This document shows, one piece after another, positions 57,827 through 64,000 of a stretch of 64,000 nucleotides of DNA. The notes under the pieces were generated by a model, which made no database searches, had not been told where the DNA came from, and saw nothing but the letters and a program-made list of their open reading frames with translations. Position 1 is the stretch's first letter. Each line of letters opens with the position of its first letter. The stretch is from Sipunculus nudus (Eukaryota > Annelida > Sipuncula > Golfingiida > Sipunculidae), in the NCBI GenBank assembly GCA_026874595.1, contig CM049311.1, forward strand, positions 45,203,676 through 45,267,675, written 5' to 3'. The position numbers were made by a program, and so were the translations under genes.

Positions 57827-60800
57827 TTAGCTCAGCTGACTGAAAGTGAAAAATATCCTTGGAAACCAGATATTAGGTCTCTGTTAACCATATCCTTCGA
57901 GCTATGGGGCCCTTAAGTACCCCCCCCCCCCTCCCCAGAGTAGTCAAAAATTTCATACAAAAATTTCAATATCTCAATAACTACATCACTGATGGTCATA
58001 ATTTTTGGCATACATATTGATTATGAGATGTTCCATCAGTTCCTGCAGACTTGTGGCGCCACCTGTATTGTTCGATTTTTTACGATTTTTTCCTCTGTTT
58101 TTGAGACCTTTAAGGATGCTGTCATCTGTTAACGCGGCACAAATCATAATGACTGGACCTAGAATCTTCATTCTCGACACACTGAGAGACCTATGAAAAG
58201 TCTCCATGGAAACCAAAATTAGGTCTCTGTTACCCATATTCTTCGAGCTATGGAGCCCTAAAGTACCCCCAAGAAAAGTAAAAAATTTCATACAAAAACT
58301 TCAATATCTCATTAACTACTTGACTGATGGTCATGATTTGTGGCATAACTATTGATCATGAGATGTGTCATCTGTTCCTGCAGACTGGTGGCGCCACCTG
58401 TATCATTCGATTTTTTACGATTTTTTCCTCTATTTTTGAGACCTTTAAGGATGCTGTCATCTGTTAGCATGGCACAAATCGTAACAACTGGACCTAGAAT
58501 CTTCATTCTCGACACACTAGAAGACCTATGAAAAGTCTCCATGGAACCAGAAATAAGGTCTCTGTTACCCATATCCCTCGAGCTATGGGGCCCCAAAGTA
58601 CCCCCCCCCCCCCCCAGAGTAGTCAAAAATTTCATACAAAAACTTCAATATCTCAATAACTACATCACTGATAGTCATGATTTTTGGCATACATATTGAT
58701 TATGAGATGTTCATTCAGTTCCTGCAGACTGGTGGCGCCACCTATATTGTTTGATTTTTTAGGATTTATTCCTCTATTTTTGAGACCTTTAAGGATGCTG
58801 TCATCTGTTAGCATGGCACAAATCGTAACGACTGGACCTAGAATCTTCATTCTCAATACACTGAGAGACCTATGGAAAGTCTCCATGGAAACCAGAAATT
58901 AGGTCTCTGTTACCCATATCCTTCGAGCTATGGGACCCCAAAGTACCCCCCAGAGTAGTCAAAATTTCATACAAAAACTTCAATATCTCAATAACTACTT
59001 CACTGATGGTCGTGATTTGTGGCATAACTATTGATCAAGAGGTGTTCCATCAGTTCCTGCAGACTGGTGGCACAACCTGTATTTGTTCGGGTTTTTTTTT
59101 ACGAATGTTTTATCTATTTTTGAGACCTATAAATATATGAACATCTGTTAACAGGGCACAAATCATAAAAACTGGACCTAGAATCTTCATTCTTGACACA
59201 CAGGGAGACCCATGAAAATTCTCCATGGAAACCTGAAATTAGGTCTCTGTTACCCATATTCTTTAGGCTGTATGGCTCCAAAATACCCCCCAGAATAATG
59301 GAAAATTTGATACAAAAAGTGCAGTATCTCAATAACTACAACACTGATGGTCATGATTTTTTGGCATACATATTGATCATGAGCTGTTCCATCAATTTCT
59401 GCAGAGATGGTGCGCCACCTCTATTTTTTTCAAATTTTTACGAATTTTTTTTCTCTTTTTTCGAGACCTTTGAAGATGTGGCCATCTGTTAACAAGGCAC
59501 AAATCGTAACGACTACACCTAGAATCTTCTCTCTTGACATGCAGGGAGGCCCATGAAAAGTCTCTTTGGAAACCTGAAATTAGGTCTCTGTTACCCATAA
59601 CCTTTGAGCTATGGGGCTCCGAAGTACCCCCCAGAATAATGGAAAATTTGATACAAAAGCTCAAGTATCTAAACAACTATTGCAGTGATCACCATGATTC
59701 TTTGCATGGATATTGATCATGGAATGTGTCATCAGTTTCTGCAGTATGGTGGCGCCACCTGTATTTGTATCCGCCAAAACGAAGTTTTGCGGATACTATG
59801 TTTTTGACCGGGTTCCGCCGCCGCCGCCGCCGCCGCTGCCGCGTTCGTTTCCGGAGAACTCCTCTGAGACTACTGGACAGATTTTTCCGAAACTTACACA
59901 AATTATCGGGTCACATGTGAACTGGTGCCTTACCAAGTGACCTTGACCTCTGACCTTTCGTCTCTGCCCAGCGTCCGTTTGTGCGTCTGTTTCCACACAT
60001 AAACCCATATATCTCGGGAACCGTTTGACCGATCCGGAAAAAAATTTTACACAAATGTAGCCCTGGGAAAGCTTTATAACATACACAACAAAAGGTGGCG
60101 CCACCTGCAACCATGTTTGCACAGTGTCCATCTGTTCATCTGCCTGGGGTTAAAATCACTCATATCTCTGCAGTGATTTGACTAATTCACCTAAAATTCG
60201 GCATGCATATACATCCTAGATAGCTTTCTCGATTTTGTGACAGGTGGCGCCACCTACATTCACATTAACGCTCCACACATAATCCCAAATATCTCGGGAA
60301 CCATTTGACCGATCCGGAAAAAAATTTTACACAAATGTAGCCCTGGGATAGCTTTATAACATACACAACAAAAGGTGGCGCCACCTGCAACCATGTTTGC
60401 ACAGTGTCCATCTGTTCATCTGCCTGGGGTTAAAATCACTCATATCTCTGCAGTGGTTTGACTAATTCACCTAAAATTCGGCATGCATATACATCCTAGA
60501 TAGCTTTCTCGATTTTGTGACAGGTGGCGCCACCTACATTCACGTTAACGCTCCACACATAATCCCATATATCTCAGGAACCATCTGACCGATCCGGAAA
60601 AAAATTTTACACAAATGTAGCCCTGGGATAGCTTTATTACATACACAACAAAAGGTGGCGCCACCTGCAACCATGTTTGCACAGTGTCCATTTGTTCATC
60701 TGCCTGGGGTTAAAATCACTCACATCTCTGCAGTGGTTTGACTAATTCACCTAAAAATCAGCATGCATATACATCCTAGATAGCTTTCTTGATTTAATGA

Positions 60801-62593
60801 CAGGTGGCGCCACCTACATTCACGTTAACACTCCACACATAAATCCATATATCTCAGGAACCGTTTGACCGATCCGGAAAATTTTTTTTACACAAATATA
60901 GCCCTGGGATAGCTTTATAACATACACAACAAAAGGTGGCGCCACCTGCAACCATGTTTGCACAGTGTCTATTTGTTAATCTGCCTGGGGTTAAAATCAC
61001 TCATATCTCTGCAGTGGTTTGACTAATTCACCTAATATTCGGCATGTGTATACATCCTAGATAGCTTTCTTGATTTTATGACAGGTGGCGCCACCTACAT
61101 TCACGTTTATGCTGCAGACATCCAAGCTCATATCTCGGGAACCGTTTGACCAATCAGGAAAAAAAAAAACACAAATGTAGCCCTTGGATAGCTTTATAAC
61201 ATGAACAAAAATGGTGGCGCCCCCTGCAGCCATTTTTGCACAGCGTCCATCTGTTTGTCTGCTGTAGGATAAAATTACTCATATCTCTGCAGTGGTTTGA
61301 CTTTTCCACATGAAATTTTGCATGTGTATATATCTTGGATAGTTTCTCGTTCAAATAACAGGTGGCGCCACCTACAATCATGTTTATGTGGCAGAGATAT
61401 ATTCTAATATTTAACACATGTAACTCTATATCCCCTTGCCACTCAATCAATGCCTTACTTCACCCGTCCTTCTCTGATTTTGGCGGATACACGTAGTCGC
61501 TTGTCGACTACCCGTATTCTAGTTTTTTTTATTTTTACGAATTTTTTTCTCTATTTTTGAGACCTCATAAGATGCGGTCATCTGTTAACATGGCACAAAT
61601 CGTTACAACTGGACCTAGAATCTTCTCTCTTGACATGCTGAGAGGCCCATGAAAAGTCTCCTTAAAAACTTGAAATTAGGTCTCTGTTACCCATAACCTC
61701 TTGAGCTATGGGGCTCCGAAGTACCCCCCAGAATAATGGAAAATTTGATACAAAAGCTCAAGTATCTGAACAATTATTATATTGATCACCATGATTCTTT
61801 GCATGGATATTGATCATGAAATGTTTCATCAGTTTTCTAATGCATTGATCACCATGATTGTCTACATTTGTATTGATAATGGCTTGTTTCATCAGTTTCT
61901 GTAGACTGGTGGTGCCACCTGTATTTTGATTTTTTAAGAATTTTTTTCTTGATTTTTGAGACCTTTAAACATTTGGTCATCTGTTAACAGGCCACAAATC
62001 ATAATGACTTGACCTAGAATCTTCTTTCTTAACATGCAGGGAGGTCCATGAAACATCTTGGAAACCTGAAATTAGGTCTCTGTTACCCATATCCTTGATG
62101 CTCTGGGGCTCCGAAGTATTCCCCAGAGTAAAGATTTGGTCATCTGTTAACAGAGCACAAATTATAATGACTTGACCTAGAATCTCCTTTCTTGATATGC
62201 TGGTAGGCCCCTGAAAAGTCTCCTTGTGCACCTGAAATTACATCTCTGTTACCCATATCCTTCATCCTATGCGGCTTTGAAATACTCCCCAGAATAAACA
62301 TTTGGTCATCTGTTAACAGGGCACAAATCATAATAACTGGACCTAGAATTTTATTTTTTGACATGCTGGGAGACCCCTGAAAAGTCATCTTGTAAACCTT
62401 GAAAATAGGTGTCTGTTACCCATATCCTTCATGCTACAGAGCTCCATAGTACCCCAATGAATATTGGATGATTTTATACAAAAGGTCAAGTTTGGAAAAA
62501 GTATTTCATTCACATTTGACATTCAGATGATAAAATTACTTTTGTCAATGTCTTCCTGGTCAGCTGAGCGTCATGACCCCTGGGTCACTTGTT
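57827..62593 (+). mobile_element. T2 element with 336-bp core array, hosting a C element
   Basis: The first 17 bp of the T 5' end (TTAGCTCAGCTGACTGA) join directly to core monomers, so the microsatellite is deleted. Palindrome positions are at about 58053, 58387, 58731, 59066, about 59409 and 59758. After the nested C element, monomers resume at 61524 and decay. The 3' tail is GGTCAGCTGAGCGTCATGAC, CCCTGGGTC and ACTTGTT. C-runs occur near 57920 and 58601. Confidence 0.85.
59766..61523 (+). mobile_element. C-family Helitron-like element, complete and best preserved
   Basis: The 5' hairpin is TATCCGCCAAAAC gaa GTTTTGCGGATA; a (CCG)n tract follows at 59816-59840. Palindromes lie at 60094, 60374, 60654, 60935 and 61213 (first half; the last is imperfect) and at about 60242, 60522, 60806, 61086 and 61362 (second half), a strict 280-bp period. 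The 3' end has TTTTGGCGGATA, the perfect hairpin GTAGTCGcttgtCGACTAC and CCGTATTCTAGT. It is flanked by T-runs of the host T2 monomer. Confidence 0.92.
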
Positions 62594-62885
62594 TAATGAA
62601 TTTTTATCAGATTTTTCAATTTTGTTCTTTTGTGCAGATAGCTCCAAAGGTATTCAACACAGGAACTTCATTTCTTCAGTGCTACTGCCTATTTACAAAA
62701 TCTTGGTCAAGTTCAACGATGGGTGATCTTGACCTACCTTTCAAGGTCACAGAAAGAAAAAAATAGAAAAAAAAATTTAAGGAGCTTATTTCTCAGGAAG
62801 CATTTGGTGGATTGTTATGAAATATGGTAAATACCTCTCCAATTTAAATTTATAACTGATTATCAGCATTTGCTAATATTCTAGT
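62594..62885 (+). mobile_element. S-family element, 3' part
   Basis: It matches 26092-26340 (CAAAGGTATTCAACACAGGA) and ends in the small hairpin CAGCatttGCTaa and TATTCTAGT. ATTTCTCAGGAAGCATTTGG near 62786 is the decayed start of the shared core module; the palindrome part is deleted. Confidence 0.75.
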
Positions 62886-63266
62886 TTCGCAATGCAATGC
62901 TTACAGATACTGGCCTACTGTTTGGTCTGTGGTCAAATAAATGACCACTTACAGATCGAGTTTACGTTTCGTCCCAGTTGACCTATATTTGACCATATGA
63001 CAGATCCTGAACATAGAAAATTTCATGAAAAACAGATTTAAAAAAAAAAATGCACATGTATGGACTTTTTTCACAATGCCTGCAGATATTGGCCTGATTT
63101 TTGGTCGCTTGATAATGACCCGTTACAGATCGAGTTTGCATTTTGCCCTCATTGACCGACTTTTTACCATATGACAGCTCCTGAACTTAAAAAAATTTAC
63201 AAAATTTAACAAATATTTCTAATTTGCTCTAGGCGGGGGCATTCGTGTCGTTTCGACACATCTAGT
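62886..63266 (+). mobile_element. M-family element, 3' part
   Basis: Two 180-bp units (GACCACTTACAGATCGAG and GACCCGTTACAGATCGAG), then CTAGGCGGGGGCATTC, the hairpin GTGTCGTTTCGACAC and ATCTAGT. It has the same end as the nested M copy at 20951. Confidence 0.85.
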
Positions 63267-63281
63267 TTGCTTATTGCATCA

Positions 63282-63562
63282 TTATATGGTCTCAGGCCAC
63301 AAGTTCAGGCAATTCATCCAGATTCTTCGACCTAAGCAGAGGCACAAGAAGCCTATGATACGTCTCTGTTGTGAAATGTATGCCAGTGAGAAAGTCACAA
63401 AATCTATCAGCTCATCAATTGCAAGGAGTGCTTCGACCTTTGAAGGATCAGCTTTAATGTTCTGATCAGACACGGTCTGTTTCTCGTAGGTTATGGATGA
63501 CTTGGAGAACGGCAGAACTTTTCAGCATCGAGTGTGACGCCTTTTTCTTCAAGTCGCTGTAG
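63282..63562 (-). pseudogene. Ty3/Gypsy-type reverse transcriptase fragment
   Basis: Minus-strand reading gives LQRLEEKGVTLDAEKF at the 63562 end. After a frame change it gives SDQNIKADPSKVEAL and then VTFSLAYISQQRRIIGFL. These correspond in order to the Gypsy reverse transcriptase segment around LxxxGLxLNxEKC, the GI(K)xDPxKVxA motif and the SFLGxxxYYRRFI motif that follow the catalytic aspartates. The piece covers under 100 residues of a protein of about 1,000 and holds at least one frameshift and internal stops. The catalytic YxDD box is absent. It is a dead remnant, recognised by motif. Confidence 0.75.
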
Positions 63563-63575
63563 GGGGTCTGTCTAA

Positions 63576-64000
63576 AACGCGGAGAATCCGCGGAGAGATG
63601 GAGAATTCGTGGAGAATTTGCGGAGAGATTTTATATGCAATGATACTTATACATACAAATTAAAATCACTTAAAATCCTCAACTATATTACCCTTAACAT
63701 ATTTCCGCACTGTTACATGAACGATATAATTAAAAAATCTGTACATAATCAAGCATTTTATGCTTAACAATGTAGACTCGCCACCGGGTGCGCCGAATGC
63801 GTTACGCAAAATCTAACACCTGTCGAAGTCACCAGCTGACACTGACAGGTCTTTAGACGGAACCGCAAAACACCTAATATTTAAACATTTTAAATAGTTT
63901 ATTGTGCAAACAAAAACAAAACCATGCACGTGTATCAAATTCACATGTGGTAAACGAAACATATAATAAATAAATCATAATTTTACCTATATTTATTGAT
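63576..64000. other. Unassigned end of window
   Basis: 63576-63632 has a short degenerate repeat built on CGGAGA (CGCGGAGAATCCGCGGAGAG). The rest is AT-rich, with a GC-richer patch near 63778-63870 that shows no frame or known motif. Confidence 0.4.

Noticed and set aside
59689-59940. Arg-rich and Pro-rich frames around the CCGCCGCCG tract
   Set aside because: Both are readings of the (CCG)n run in the C-element leader. The same occurs near 9210.

Overview
The window looks like intronic and intergenic DNA from an animal genome. It is AT-rich, almost all of it is repetitive, and the only host coding sequence I can support is the 3' end of one spliced gene. My best guess at the source is a bivalve mollusc, because bivalve genomes are known for short non-autonomous Helitron-like elements with a core of tandem repeats (pearl / HINE type). 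That is recollection, not proof. I see no bacterial operons, rRNA genes or CRISPR array.

Most of the window is a nested pile of six repeat families, which I name T, C, G, M, P and S. They share one layout: a 5' hairpin and/or subterminal inverted repeat, often a (NGTC)n microsatellite, a core of tandem repeats, a second copy of the inverted repeat, a 3' hairpin, and a terminus of CTAGT (C, M, P, S) or CTTGTT (T, G). Uninterrupted copies of the same repeats inside the window serve as empty sites. They show insertion between two T's with no target duplication. Every copy I can orient lies on the + strand. Five families also share a core module in which an ATATCTC-like word begins 83 bp (81-85) before the palindrome GGTGGCGCCACC. 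I count about 43 exact palindromes by eye. This shared module is the most interesting signal here.

Layout: 1-2708 T copies; 2709-8346 T elements with 336-bp tandem monomers and a nested C element; 8347-16440 one T copy split by a C and a G element; 16441-18564 T 3' ends with a pogo-type transposase fragment and an exon-like cassette; 18566-26091 G elements with nested C and M; 26092-27148 an S element carrying a hAT MITE; 27539-29566 G and T; 29567-31189 mostly unique, with an exon; 31202-31627 a tRNA-derived SINE; 31811-36258 T elements and a 2.4-kb TIR transposon; 36259-39738 T; 39739-43154 two 38-bp minisatellites around two further small exons; 43401-48524 two T copies; 48945-49757 three short tandem arrays; 49931-54699 G and T with a nested P element; 55255-63266 T, M, S, T with nested C, S, M; 63282-63562 a Ty3/Gypsy fragment; then unassigned sequence.

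The host gene runs on the + strand. A 100-nt coiled-coil exon (29717-29816), a 17-nt microexon (41434-41450) and a last exon starting at 41566 join in frame to a stop, across an 11.6-kb intron filled with mobile elements. Its earlier exons are not visible here.
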